From: an uncultured Rhodopila sp.
Lineage (GTDB): Bacteria; Pseudomonadota; Alphaproteobacteria; Acetobacterales; Acetobacteraceae
Direction of reading: 5' to 3'
NCBI RefSeq assembly: GCF_903944925.1
Contig: NZ_CAJATU010000031.1
Coordinates: 1 to 42,580, forward strand
Length of the DNA: 42,580 bases
Part shown: piece by piece, positions 34,340 through 42,580 of the stretch
Layout of the letters: each line of letters begins with the position of its first letter
Numbering within the stretch: the stretch's first letter is position 1
Program-made: the position numbers and the translations under genes
The notes under the pieces: generated by a model
Database searches by the model: none
The model's input: only the letters and a program-made list of their open reading frames with translations
Told to the model about the DNA's origin: nothing

Positions 34340-34356
34340 ATTAACGCTTGGTTAAT
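34340..34356. repeat. Inverted repeat ATTAAC-GCTTG-GTTAAT
   Basis: A perfect 6-base inverted repeat with a five-base spacer in an AT-rich stretch just after the dehydrogenase operon. It could be a regulator-binding site for the downstream small gene or a weak terminator; the T run expected of a terminator is lacking. Confidence 0.4.
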
Positions 34357-34405
34357 CAGCGCGTCTCAATCCTGGGATATTCAAACTGAGGCACTGACGT
34401 CGGCC

Positions 34406-35362
34406 TTACTGCACGATGTTCGCCGGCGTCTGGCCCGCCAGGATCGCCGCCATCCCCGCCAGCACAAGCTGGCCCATGGCGTCGCGCGTTTCGATCGTCG
34501 CGCTGCCCAGATGCGGCAGCAGAAAGACATTCTCCAGCGACAGATACCCGGGATCGAGGCCGGGTTCGCCGTTGTAGACATCCAGCCCGGCCGCTGCGAC
34601 GTGGCCGATGCGCAACGCGGCGATCAGGGCCGTATCGTCGATCAACGAGCCACGCGCCGCATTCACCACCACCGCGCCCTGCGGCAGCCGGGCGATCCGG
34701 TCGATGTTGAGCCAATGCCGCGTCGCCTCGCCGCCGGGCGCGTTCAGCGACAGCACCTCGCACACCGGCAGGAAGCTGTCGTCGTTGTCGTGGTAGAACG
34801 CCCCTTGTTCGAGGTCCCGCGGCAGGCGGGCCTGATCGCGGTAATGCACCTCCATGCCGAAGCCCTTCGCCATGCGGGCGATTTCGCGGCCGATGCGGCC
34901 CATGCCGAAGATGCCCAAGCGGCGGCCGGAGACCTGCGTGCCGAGCAACTGCGTCGGCGCCCAGCCCTGCCAGCCGCCGGATCGCACCAGCCGCTCGCCC
35001 TCACCCGCGCGCCGCGCCGCCGCCAGGATCAGCAGCATGGCGCACTCGGCGGTGGCCACGCTCAGCACGTCCGGCGTGTTGCAGACCTTGATCCCGCGCG
35101 CCCGCGCCGCTTCCATGTCGATGTGGTCATAGCCGACGCTGAACGTGCCGATGACCTTCACGGTCTCCGGCAGCGCGGCGATGACCTCGTCATCCAGCAC
35201 GTCGCCGGGGCAGCACAGGATGGCATCGACCCCCGCCGCGCGGGCGAGAAGGTCCGGGATCGCGACGTCCGACGGTGTCAGCCGCGCATCGAAATCGCGC
35301 GCGGCCAGGGCCTCGATCGAAGCGGGCAGCCGCCGCGTCACGAACAGCACCGGTTTGGTCAT
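34406..35362 (-). CDS. D-2-hydroxyacid dehydrogenase (glyoxylate/hydroxypyruvate reductase-like), copy 1
   Basis: A 318-residue NAD(P)-dependent enzyme that reduces 2-oxoacids to D-2-hydroxyacids. The nucleotide motif LGIFGMGRIGRE spans 149-160. The catalytic set is R237 (NAARGSL), E266 (NGEP) and H284 (LPHLGSA). The second gene of the same family lies directly upstream, with two bases between its stop and this start, so both are in one operon. Substrate is probably glyoxylate, hydroxypyruvate or a related oxoacid; the cofactor choice cannot be settled. Confidence 0.9.
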   Translation of the reverse strand: MTKPVLFVTRRLPASIEALAARDFDARLTPSDVAIPDLLARAAGVDAILCCPGDVLDDEVIAALPETVKVIGTFSVGYDHIDMEAARARGIKVCNTPDVLSVATAECAMLLILAAARRAGEGERLVRSGGWQGWAPTQLLGTQVSGRRLGIFGMGRIGREIARMAKGFGMEVHYRDQARLPRDLEQGAFYHDNDDSFLPVCEVLSLNAPGGEATRHWLNIDRIARLPQGAVVVNAARGSLIDDTALIAALRIGHVAAAGLDVYNGEPGLDPGYLSLENVFLLPHLGSATIETRDAMGQLVLAGMAAILAGQTPANIVQ

Positions 35363-35364
35363 TG

Positions 35365-36336
35365 CTATATACTCCAGAGCGGGTCGATGGCCGATCGGCC
35401 GGACAGCACGGCGGCGATGTTATCCAACGCGCGAAACCCCATCGCGTCGCGCGTCTCGCGGGACGCGCTGCCGACATGCGGCGACAGCACGACATTGTCC
35501 AACGCGGCGAAGCGCAGGTCGAATGCCGGCTCGTCCCGGAACACGTCCAGCCCTGCGGCGAACAGTTTGCCGGATGTCAGCGCCTCGAACAGCGCGTCCT
35601 CGTCGATTAATGATCCGCGGGCGACGTTCACCAGCACCGCGCCGTCCGGCAGCAGCGACAGGGCGCGGGCGTCGATCATCCGGTCGGTGGCGCCGCCGCC
35701 GGGGGCATGCACGGACAGAAAGTCGCACTGCGGCAGCATGGCGTGAAAGTCCGCGCAATACCGGGCGCCCTGTTCGGTTTCCGGCGGCAGCCGGGTGCGG
35801 CCGTGATACAGGATCGTCATGTCGAAGCCGCGGGCGCGCCGGGCGAAGGCCTGGCCGATGCGTCCCATCCCGAGGATGCCGACGCGCTTGCCGCTGACCC
35901 GCACGCCGAGCAGATCGCCCTGGCCGATGCGGTAGCGCCAGCCCCGGCGCATGATGCGGTCATACTCGATGCCGCGCCGTGCGGCGGCGAGCAGCAGCAT
36001 CATCGCATGGTCCGCGGTGCAGTCGTCCAATACTCCGGGGGTGTTGGTCACGACGATGCCGCGCGCCCGGGCCGCCGCGACGTCGATGTGGTCGTGGCCG
36101 ACGCTGATCGTAGCACCTATGCGAACGCTATCCGGCAGCGCGGCGATGGCGGCGGCGGACAGCTTCAGGGTGTTGGTGAACAGGATGGCCTCGGCACGAT
36201 GCCGGACGGCTGCCTCGGTGACCTCCGCCACCGTCATGTCGCCGGGGCCGGGAAGGACGATCGCATCGAACTCGGCGCGTGCGCGTGCAATGACGGCGGT
36301 CGTCGTCAGACAGGCCAGCACCAGCCTCGGCTTCAT
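35365..36336 (-). CDS. D-2-hydroxyacid dehydrogenase, copy 2
   Basis: A 323-residue protein of the same family as its downstream neighbour. The ATG at 36336 has GGGAGGG six bases upstream; a frame to 36624 is not supported. Motifs: VGILGMGRIGQ (152-162), R240 (NVARGSL), E269 (RDEP), H287 (LSPHVGSAS). The two proteins share the same motif spacing but differ in most of the N-terminal domain, so they are old duplicates or a functional pair with different substrates. The operon order is copy 2 then copy 1. Confidence 0.9.
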   Translation of the reverse strand: MKPRLVLACLTTTAVIARARAEFDAIVLPGPGDMTVAEVTEAAVRHRAEAILFTNTLKLSAAAIAALPDSVRIGATISVGHDHIDVAAARARGIVVTNTPGVLDDCTADHAMMLLLAAARRGIEYDRIMRRGWRYRIGQGDLLGVRVSGKRVGILGMGRIGQAFARRARGFDMTILYHGRTRLPPETEQGARYCADFHAMLPQCDFLSVHAPGGGATDRMIDARALSLLPDGAVLVNVARGSLIDEDALFEALTSGKLFAAGLDVFRDEPAFDLRFAALDNVVLSPHVGSASRETRDAMGFRALDNIAAVLSGRSAIDPLWSI

Positions 36337-36433
36337 CCCGTTCCCTCCCGGTCGGCTTCGGCCTATAGGACCAGCGAGACCGCACGGACACAAGATGGCC
36401 GCCCCCGAAAAGGGCTTGGCGGCGAAGCCGAAC

Positions 36434-37306
36434 CTAAGCGGCGACCGCGCTTTCGAGATAGACGCTGTTGGTGATTTGCCGGATGCGATCAAAGTCCCGG
36501 CGCAGCGCGGCTTCGTCGCCGATCGGCCCGGCCTGCAGGATTTGCCACAGCCGGATCGCCAATGGACCGGCGGGCTCGGTTGCCACGCCGCTGATCGGAT
36601 CGAAGCGGTGCAATGCCGGATCAAGGAAGGCCTCGACGTCCCGCGCCACCGACTCCGCGGTGTTCGGCCAGGTCAGATCGAGCGAGACGGCGATCCTGGC
36701 TTGCAGGCTTTGCCAATCCTCCAGCAACTCGTTGTAGGCAACCCACACCCGGGGATACCGGCGCGTCCAGCCTTCGGCTTCGAGCATGTTGCGTATCCAG
36801 ATGCGTTCCCCGTACCGCGACTCGATGCCGCTGCGCCGCTGCAGCGATTCCATCATCTCGCTCGGGTGGCGTATCGGCATGATGACGCGGGGCTGGTAGC
36901 CGAGCCGGCTGAGCGCCGCCAGATAGAGCGGGGCCAGCCGGCACAGCCGCGGATCCTTGATCGCGATCAGCGGCGCGTCCCGGTATTCGGCGGCGACCAG
37001 CGCGGCGGCGCGGTCAACGAACACCGCCGCTTCCGCGCTGTCGAACCACTCCACCGGAAACGGCCGGCTGTCATAGGCGTCTCGGCCGTTGAGCCTGAGA
37101 ATTTCGTCGTTGAGTGCAACCAGCCTGAGGGGTTCCCAGTAGCCGCGCTCATTGTCGCAGTCGGCCGGCATGACCTCCTGCGGAACCGCGGCCCCGAGCA
37201 TGTTCAGAACCCGGGTCAGGTCGGAGGTGCCGGAGCGGCCGACCCCCATGATCAAAAGCGCTACCTTGGGAGATGACTGCGGCTGCGATTCCGAAATGTG
37301 GCTCAT
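36434..37306 (-). CDS. Sulfotransferase family protein
   Basis: A 290-residue protein. The PAPS 5'-phosphosulfate loop is MGVGRSGTSDL (20-30), and the 3'-phosphate motif is RHPSEMMES (146-154). It would move sulfate from PAPS to a carbohydrate or lipid acceptor. The ATG at 37306 has AGGA six bases upstream; a longer frame to 37396 runs through the promoter and is rejected. It stands alone, next to a phosphatase gene, and the acceptor is unknown. Confidence 0.85.
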   Translation of the reverse strand: MSHISESQPQSSPKVALLIMGVGRSGTSDLTRVLNMLGAAVPQEVMPADCDNERGYWEPLRLVALNDEILRLNGRDAYDSRPFPVEWFDSAEAAVFVDRAAALVAAEYRDAPLIAIKDPRLCRLAPLYLAALSRLGYQPRVIMPIRHPSEMMESLQRRSGIESRYGERIWIRNMLEAEGWTRRYPRVWVAYNELLEDWQSLQARIAVSLDLTWPNTAESVARDVEAFLDPALHRFDPISGVATEPAGPLAIRLWQILQAGPIGDEAALRRDFDRIRQITNSVYLESAVAA

Positions 37307-37369
37307 TGAATGTCCTTCAGGCACGGGGCAGGTTGGCCGATGGAGAAATACTGAGATAATAATGATAAT

Positions 37370-37398
37370 ATAATATTTCAGCTTATGTATCGTCACAA
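37370..37398 (-). promoter_or_regulatory. Sigma-70-type promoter of the sulfotransferase gene
   Basis: On the minus strand, TTGTGA (37398-37393), a 17-base spacer, and TATTAT (37375-37370) form a good -35/-10 pair. The surrounding 60 bases are strikingly AT-rich for this window. Transcription would start near 37363 and leave a leader of about 57 bases. Confidence 0.55.
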
Positions 37399-37471
37399 AA
37401 ATGTGATGGCCGACCCAAAGTCGTCTCGCTTTGCGGGACCAGTCCCATCCACGGCGATTTCTCGGCGTCGC

Positions 37472-38152
37472 CTAGGGCAGGTCGATCCAGGACAAATGCC
37501 CGCCCTTGCCGGCGCCGGTATCGAGGAACACCGCTTTACCGCCGAGCAACCCATGCCGCACATACGGCCGGCCGTCCGAACTGCGGCGGTCGTGGCCGCA
37601 ATACACCGTCAGCCCGGAAGGGATGCGATCGACCCACCGGAGGCTTCGCTCCGGATAGCCGTCCGGCTGGATTCGCCCCGTCGGCTCCCCGTACAGGGCA
37701 CGCGCGACGACACCTTGCGGGCGGTGCAGCCCGTGGTCCGGCGGCGGCTGTTCCAGCATGGCCGTGTGAAAGCCGCCGTGCACGAACAGCGACGACCCCA
37801 GGGCCACCCAGGCCGGCGCCTCGGCGATCCGGCGAATCGCCTGCTGCCTGAGCTGATCGTCCAACTGGCCGACCGTCGCCATTACGGCGGGATCGGCGCG
37901 AACGTGATCGCCGGAAAGCACCCGGGCGAGCTTAAGATCGTGATTGCCCAGGATGAACAGGCCGCGGCCGGTCTCGACCAGTTCGAACATCATGCGCAGG
38001 GCGCGCGCGCTGTCCGGCCCGTGGTCCACCAGGTCGCCGAGTTGGACGATGAAGCGGTCGGTTGCCACCGCGTACGCAAAACCGGCGGCGTCCCCATGGA
38101 CGTCGCCGACAACGCGGAGCTTCGCACCAGGGGGGATTCCGGGCATCGTCAT
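37472..38152 (-). CDS. PPP-type metallophosphatase (calcineurin-like)
   Basis: A 226-residue two-metal phosphatase. The conserved blocks are GDVHG (16-20), GDLVDHGPDS (39-48), GNHD (69-72), VHGGFH (124-129) and a final GHD (186-188). These place it in the PPP group with bacterial Ser/Thr protein phosphatases, ApaH and PrpE-like diadenosine-tetraphosphate hydrolases. It may be involved in signalling or in nucleotide clean-up. It is between the sulfotransferase and photolyase genes, on the same strand. Confidence 0.87.
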   Translation of the reverse strand: MTMPGIPPGAKLRVVGDVHGDAAGFAYAVATDRFIVQLGDLVDHGPDSARALRMMFELVETGRGLFILGNHDLKLARVLSGDHVRADPAVMATVGQLDDQLRQQAIRRIAEAPAWVALGSSLFVHGGFHTAMLEQPPPDHGLHRPQGVVARALYGEPTGRIQPDGYPERSLRWVDRIPSGLTVYCGHDRRSSDGRPYVRHGLLGGKAVFLDTGAGKGGHLSWIDLP

Positions 38153-38212
38153 TGAAGTGTCAATGAGATAGGACGCCCCGAGTGTCCAGGCAACTGGCCG
38201 CGACGCCTTGTG

Positions 38213-39643
38213 TCAGGCGGCGGAGCGAATCCGGTTGTACGCGTCGAGTGCCCGCGCCCGGCCTTCCGCCAGATCGACAATCGGATGCGGATAGGTCTCG
38301 CCCAACCTGATTCCCGCCCGCGCGAGCGTCTCCGCCGGCGCGTCCCGGGGGGCATGGATGTAGCGGGCGTCCAGGGCAGCAAGCTCCGGCACGAAATGCC
38401 GGACGTAGTCGCCGTCCGGATCAAACTTGCGGCCTTGCAGAACGGGATTGAAGATTCGGAAATACGGCGCGGCGTCGGCACCGCATCCCGCGACCCACTG
38501 CCAGTTGCCGGCATTGCTGGCCAGGTCCGCGTCGACCAGCGTGTCCCAGAACCAGGCCTCGCCGATCTGCCAGGGGATCATCAGGTGCTTGATCAGGAAG
38601 CTGGCGACGATCATCCGCACGCGGTTGTGCATCCAGCCGATCTGCCAGAGCTGCCGCATCCCGGCATCGACGATCGGCACGCCAGTCAGGCCGCGCTGCC
38701 AGGCTTTCAGCGCGGGCTTGTCGTCACGCCAGGGCATGGCGGCGAATTCCGGCTTCAGCGGCGAGTCGGGCAGGGCGGGGTTGTGCCACAGCAGGTTGGC
38801 GCAGAACTCCCGCCACAGCAGCTCGCGGATGAAGATTTCGCGGCCCTTGCCGTTCGGACGGCGGTGCGCGAGGTGCCAAAGCTGCGGCGCTGAGATCTCG
38901 CCGAAATGCAGGTGCGGCGACAGCATCGACGTGCCGTCGCCGGCCGGGTGGTCGCGGGCGGCGGCGTATGCGGGGAGGCCGTGCTGGAGGAAGGCTTCGG
39001 CGCGTTCCATGGCGCCGGCTTCTCCCGGAGTCCAGGTATCGCGCAGGCCCTGCGCCCAATCAGGCCTTGTGGGCAGCAGATCCCAGGATTGCAGCTTGTC
39101 CGATGCGGGTAGGTCTGCGCAACGGATACCCTCGGGCGCGCCGGCCGGTGGCTTCGGCCCGCCGATGGCGAGGCAGGCGTTGGCGAAGGGGGTGTAGACG
39201 CTGTACGCGCCGCCGGACTTGGTGCGGACCGAATCCGGGTTGAACAGCGTGGTGGTGCGCATCCGGTGGAGTTTCGTGCCCGCCCGGCCGAGCGCCTCCG
39301 CCGCCGCCTGGTCAACCGTTCGCGACCATGGATCAACGGACCCGCCGGTGAAGATGTCCGACGCTCCGGTTCGTTCTGCAAGCTCGGCGACGATCGCGAT
39401 GCTGTCGCCGCGGCGCAGAACCAGCCCGGCGCCGCGCTGCTCCAGCGACTGCCGCAGCGCGTCCAGGCTGTGATGCAGCCACCAGCGGGACGCGCCGCCG
39501 AGCTTCCAGGGTCCGGGCGCCGCGTCATCGAGAATGAACACCGGCACGATCGGATGTCCGGTGTCGATCGCGGCTTGCAGCGCCGCGTGGTCCGCAAGGC
39601 GGAGGTCGTTGCGGAACCACAGGATGGCGGGGGCTCTTGTCAT
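38213..39643 (-). CDS. phrB: Deoxyribodipyrimidine photolyase (class I CPD photolyase)
   Basis: A 476-residue light-driven DNA repair enzyme. The N-terminal alpha/beta domain starts ILWFRNDLRLADHAAL and would hold an antenna cofactor; the C-terminal helical domain binds FAD and the pyrimidine dimer. Landmarks: TGVPIVDAGMRQLW, GWMHNRVRMIVASFL and NAGNWQWVAGCGADAAPYFRIFNP, all strongly conserved in CPD photolyases. The length matches the family. It uses near-UV/blue light to split cyclobutane dimers. No SOS box is visible upstream. Confidence 0.95.
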   Translation of the reverse strand: MTRAPAILWFRNDLRLADHAALQAAIDTGHPIVPVFILDDAAPGPWKLGGASRWWLHHSLDALRQSLEQRGAGLVLRRGDSIAIVAELAERTGASDIFTGGSVDPWSRTVDQAAAEALGRAGTKLHRMRTTTLFNPDSVRTKSGGAYSVYTPFANACLAIGGPKPPAGAPEGIRCADLPASDKLQSWDLLPTRPDWAQGLRDTWTPGEAGAMERAEAFLQHGLPAYAAARDHPAGDGTSMLSPHLHFGEISAPQLWHLAHRRPNGKGREIFIRELLWREFCANLLWHNPALPDSPLKPEFAAMPWRDDKPALKAWQRGLTGVPIVDAGMRQLWQIGWMHNRVRMIVASFLIKHLMIPWQIGEAWFWDTLVDADLASNAGNWQWVAGCGADAAPYFRIFNPVLQGRKFDPDGDYVRHFVPELAALDARYIHAPRDAPAETLARAGIRLGETYPHPIVDLAEGRARALDAYNRIRSAA

Positions 39644-39696
39644 GGCACGGATGTGGTGCGGATTGCGCCCCCGTCAGCCGCCGGCTGATCCTGCGG

Positions 39697-40023
39697 TCAG
39701 ATCAGCTTTTCGACGAACACCTTGACCTTGCCGCCGCAGGCCAGCCCGACTTCCCAGGCGCGTTCATGGGTGACGCCGAAATCCAGCAGTTGCGGGGTGC
39801 CGCTGTCGATCGTCTGCATGGCCGCGTCGGCAACCGCGCCCTCGATGCAGCCGCCGGAAACCGAGCCGGCCATGCGGCCGGACTTGGTCACCGCCATCTG
39901 GCTGCCGGCGGGACGCGGCGAACTGCCCCAGGTTTCCGTCACCGTCGCCAGCGCGACCTGCTCCCCGGCGGCGCGCCAGGTGGCGGCGGTGCCGAGGACG
40001 TCTTCCACTTCCACAGTGTTCAT
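39697..40023 (-). CDS. XdhC/CoxI-family protein (N-terminal domain only)
   Basis: A 108-residue protein equivalent to the N-terminal domain of XdhC/CoxI, which help insert or sulfurate the molybdenum cofactor of xanthine or CO dehydrogenase-like enzymes. The recognisable parts are TETWGSSPRPAGSQMAV, SGSVSGGCIEGAV and DFGVTHERAWEVGLACGG. The Rossmann C-terminal domain found in full-length XdhC is missing; in Cox-type clusters the two parts may be separate genes. It lies 184 bases downstream of the CoxE-like gene on the same strand. Confidence 0.88.
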   Translation of the reverse strand: MNTVEVEDVLGTAATWRAAGEQVALATVTETWGSSPRPAGSQMAVTKSGRMAGSVSGGCIEGAVADAAMQTIDSGTPQLLDFGVTHERAWEVGLACGGKVKVFVEKLI

Positions 40024-40207
40024 AGGCGGTTCCTCACCTGTTCAACGGACCACGCAGCATCGTGGTGATGCTGCCAATCTTGGTTTGATGCCGCCCCGGC
40101 GCAACAGGATCAGGCGTACAAGCAGATCAGGCACAAGCAAAGGCGTGGATGGCGGGCCTTCGCCCGCCATGACGGTGTTGGCATCCTACGCACGGTTCGG
40201 CCGCCCG

Positions 40208-41419
40208 TCACCTCGACAATGGCTGCTCGAACCGCCCGGCCGAACCCGGTTTCAGCGGCGCGGGCCGGGATAACAGGTCGATCAGTCCGCGAAGGCTGGC
40301 CAGGTTATGCACCGGACGGAACTCATCCACATGCGGCAGCATCGCGCGGATGCCCTGCGACTTTGGTTCGAAGCCGCTCCAGCGCAGCAGCGGGTTCAAC
40401 CAGATCAGCCGCGTGCACGATCGGTGCAGGCGATCCATGTTCTCGGCCAGTCCGTGCGCGCCGTCGCGGTCGAGGCCGTCGCTGATCAGCAGCACCACCG
40501 CGCCCTGGCCGAGCACCCGCTTCGCCCAGAGGTGGTTGAACGACGCCAAAGCCTCGCCGATGCGGGTACCGCCGGACCAGTCGGGCACCGCGTGGGCGAC
40601 CATCTGGAACGCGACCTCGGGGTCGCGGGCACGCAACTGGCGGGAGACATTGGACAGCCGCGTGCCGAACAGGAAGACATGCACCCGGTCACGGTCATTC
40701 GTCACCGCGTGCAGAAAGTGCAGCAATATCTGCGCATAGCGCGCCATCGATCCGGAGATGTCGCACAGCACCACCAGCGGCGGCGGCCTCGTCACCCGGC
40801 GGCTGCGGGAGATGGTCACGATCTCGCCGCCCTGCCGCAGGCTGGTGCGGATGGTGCGGCGCAGGTCGGTCACCGGGCCGTTCTGGTCGGGCCGCGTCCG
40901 CCTTGTGCGGCGCAGATCCAACGGCAGCACCAATCGGCGGATTTCCTGCTTGGCGCGGGCGATCTCGTCCGCCCCCATGGACTCGAAATCCATCTGCTGC
41001 AGCCGCTCGAGTTCCGACACCGTCAGGGTCATATCGACGCGCGGCGGTTCGTCCTTCGGCTGCGGCGGCTTGTTGCTTTTGGACGCGAACGCCTCCGCCA
41101 CGCGCCGCGCCGCGGGCGGCGGCCGCTCCGGCTTCCTGTCTTTTCGCGCGTCCAGCAGCGCCATCGCGGCGGCCTGTTCGGCGGCGGACGGGTCGCGCCA
41201 GAACAGCGCGAAGGCGTGGTCGAACACCTGCCGGTGCTCATGCCGGTGGATCATCGCCGCTCGCAAGGCGGTCTGCGCCTGGGTCCTGGAGCCGATGTCG
41301 ATCCGGGTCAGCGCATCCTGCGCAGCGATCGATTCCGAGGGCCCGACGGGCAGACCCGCGCGCCGCAGCAGGCGGGCGAAGTGCATTACATTGGCGGCGA
41401 GGCGGGAGTCCGGCTCCAT
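40208..41419 (-). CDS. CoxE-like VWA domain protein
   Basis: A 403-residue protein with a C-terminal von Willebrand A domain. The MIDAS motif is CDISGSM (near 220), followed by SGGTRIGEA and LLISDGLDRDG. The N-terminal half is helical with basic segments (DLRRTRRTRPDQ). The start at 41419 (MEPDSRL) is chosen by similarity of length to CoxE; a frame to 41767 overlaps the neighbouring gene. CoxE works with the AAA ATPase CoxD in maturation of Mo-Cu CO dehydrogenase-type enzymes. No coxD or structural subunit is in this window. Confidence 0.85.
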   Translation of the reverse strand: MEPDSRLAANVMHFARLLRRAGLPVGPSESIAAQDALTRIDIGSRTQAQTALRAAMIHRHEHRQVFDHAFALFWRDPSAAEQAAAMALLDARKDRKPERPPPAARRVAEAFASKSNKPPQPKDEPPRVDMTLTVSELERLQQMDFESMGADEIARAKQEIRRLVLPLDLRRTRRTRPDQNGPVTDLRRTIRTSLRQGGEIVTISRSRRVTRPPPLVVLCDISGSMARYAQILLHFLHAVTNDRDRVHVFLFGTRLSNVSRQLRARDPEVAFQMVAHAVPDWSGGTRIGEALASFNHLWAKRVLGQGAVVLLISDGLDRDGAHGLAENMDRLHRSCTRLIWLNPLLRWSGFEPKSQGIRAMLPHVDEFRPVHNLASLRGLIDLLSRPAPLKPGSAGRFEQPLSR

Positions 41420-41463
41420 CGACGGTACTGGAACCGATGCGGCGGTTCGGCGCAAGCCCGGTG

Positions 41464-42447
41464 TCAGGCCAGCGCCGCGAACACCTCGCCCAGCCGCCGG
41501 ATCGAGCCGAGCACTTTCGCCTGCTCCAATCCCGGCCAATCGGTGCGCATGATGAAGTGGTCGACCCCGAGCACGGCCTGGTAGCGCAGGATTTCGTCCT
41601 TCACCGAGTCCTTGTCGCCGATGATGAAGCGGTCCCTGGCGAAGTCCTCGAACGCCATGCCGTCCAGCGGGCTGGTCATTCCCCAGTCCTTGTAGGCGGC
41701 ATATTTGTAGTCCAGCGCCGCCTTGCACTCCGCATAGGCGGAGATCCGATCCACGCCGACGTAGCATTCGCGGGCGATCGGGAATTCCAGCGGCGTCCGC
41801 CCGAACTCGGCCAGGGCGGCGCGGTAGGTGTTCATACGCGGGGCGATTTCCTGGATCGAGGAGGCGTTGGCGATCAGCCAGGCATCGCCGATGCGCGCCG
41901 CCCGCCGCACCGCCGAATCGACAAGGCCGGCGACGTATATCGGCGGGCCGCCCGGGCGAGCCGGCTGCAGGCTGATTCCGGCATCGCGGACGGTGAAGAA
42001 TTGCCCCTCATGCGTGATCTTGCCGCCTGCCCAGAGCTTGCGCATCAGGGCAATGCTCTCGGTGAAGCGCGCGGCGCGCTCGGCCAGCGGAATGCCGAAT
42101 GCGGTGAACTCCGGTTCGCGGTAGCCCAGGCCGGCGCCCAGCACGTAATTGCCGCCGGTCAGGACATCCAGCGTGGCGGCTTCCTCGGCGACATGCATCG
42201 GGTTGAGCAGCGACAGGATCAGGATGTTCGGGCCGATGACCATGCCCTTCGCCTCGGCGGCGAGGAAGGCCATGGCGGGCATGATCTGCAGCATCTGCAG
42301 CGGCGCGGTCAGCCAGTGGTGCGGGAACCAGAGCGAGCGGAACCCGGCATCGCGGGCGGTGCGCACCTGATCGACCAGATCCGGGATGCGGGCGGCCACA
42401 TCGACGCCGCCGGGATATTGGGTGTTGATGAACAAGCCGATCTTCAT
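41464..42447 (-). CDS. LLM-class flavin-dependent oxidoreductase (luciferase-like)
   Basis: A 327-residue TIM-barrel oxidoreductase using FMN or F420. The ATG at 42447 has GGAGG seven bases upstream; a frame to 42537 is longer but unsupported. Motifs: SLWFPHHWL near 38-46, LNPMHVAEEAATLDVLTGGNYVLGAGLGYREPEF in the middle (split here by secondary elements), and PIYVAGLVDSAVRRAARIGDAW. It is 44 bases upstream of the CoxE-like gene on the same strand. The substrate is unknown; oxidation of aldehydes, alkanes or sulfonates is typical of relatives. Confidence 0.85.
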   Translation of the reverse strand: MKIGLFINTQYPGGVDVAARIPDLVDQVRTARDAGFRSLWFPHHWLTAPLQMLQIMPAMAFLAAEAKGMVIGPNILILSLLNPMHVAEEAATLDVLTGGNYVLGAGLGYREPEFTAFGIPLAERAARFTESIALMRKLWAGGKITHEGQFFTVRDAGISLQPARPGGPPIYVAGLVDSAVRRAARIGDAWLIANASSIQEIAPRMNTYRAALAEFGRTPLEFPIARECYVGVDRISAYAECKAALDYKYAAYKDWGMTSPLDGMAFEDFARDRFIIGDKDSVKDEILRYQAVLGVDHFIMRTDWPGLEQAKVLGSIRRLGEVFAALA

Positions 42448-42580
42448 GGCGCTGCCTCCGGTTGGTTTGGGAGGAGGATACAGGGGAATCGGGTGAACCT
42501 TTTCACCCGGTGATGAGGCTTGCAAGAAACTCATCATCCCACCCTGCCGCCTTGCGCCTGCCGCGCAACGAGTTCTTGCC

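Overview
The window is GC-rich chromosomal DNA, most likely from an alphaproteobacterium of the Acetobacteraceae/Rhodospirillales type. The grounds are a direct-repeat LexA box of the alphaproteobacterial form (GTTC-N7-GTTC), a periplasmic oxidation theme (PQQ-type dehydrogenase, GMC oxidoreductase), CoxE/CoxI-like proteins, a DmeR/DmeF metal-efflux pair, and a general gene repertoire typical of that group. No rRNA, tRNA or CRISPR array was seen. The genus cannot be fixed from the sequence alone.

Region by region. 1-2.65 kb is a toxin-antitoxin area: a truncated gene with an SOS box at the left edge, an intact VapBC-like pair with a palindromic operator, a second antitoxin whose PIN toxin is frameshifted and shortened, and the remnant of a third PIN toxin. 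2.7-9.7 kb is the most interesting part. It is a divergent four-gene cluster: an Hsp70-type ATPase with a membrane hairpin in place of a substrate-binding domain, and a membrane protein with a GrpE-like C-terminus (minus strand), facing two paralogous membrane-associated GTPases joined by an ATGA overlap (plus strand). A strong hairpin terminator and a possible 25-residue ORF follow. 10-13.9 kb holds a GntR regulator and amidase, divergent from rubredoxin, pirin and cupin genes. 13.9-17.9 kb holds an MFS carrier, another cupin and an ADP-forming acyl-CoA synthetase.

18.4-25.4 kb encodes mainly exported proteins: a PheC-like dehydratase, a Tat-exported Asp-box propeller, a sorbosone/glucose dehydrogenase-like propeller and a GMC oxidoreductase. 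25.5-27.7 kb is a NUDIX-DUF47-PiT phosphate operon. 27.8-29.9 kb is dmeR-dmeF-rsmG, in which the ribosomal methyltransferase is translationally coupled to a metal exporter. 29.9-32.5 kb is an SGNH/MBOAT O-acetylation pair. 32.6-33.9 kb is an IS630-type element whose transposase needs a -1 frameshift on an A AAA AAG heptamer.

34-42.5 kb holds a small hypothetical gene with inverted repeats upstream, two adjacent D-2-hydroxyacid dehydrogenases, a sulfotransferase with a recognisable AT-rich promoter, a PPP-type phosphatase, a CPD photolyase, and a CoxI/XdhC-like protein with a CoxE-like VWA protein and an LLM flavin oxidoreductase.

The best candidate for an undescribed system is the Hsp70/GrpE-like/double-GTPase cluster. 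All four products look membrane-attached, the ATPase and its putative exchange factor are adjacent, and the two GTPases share an unusual switch-II signature. A membrane-remodelling or membrane-protein quality-control machine is the simplest reading, but this is inference.
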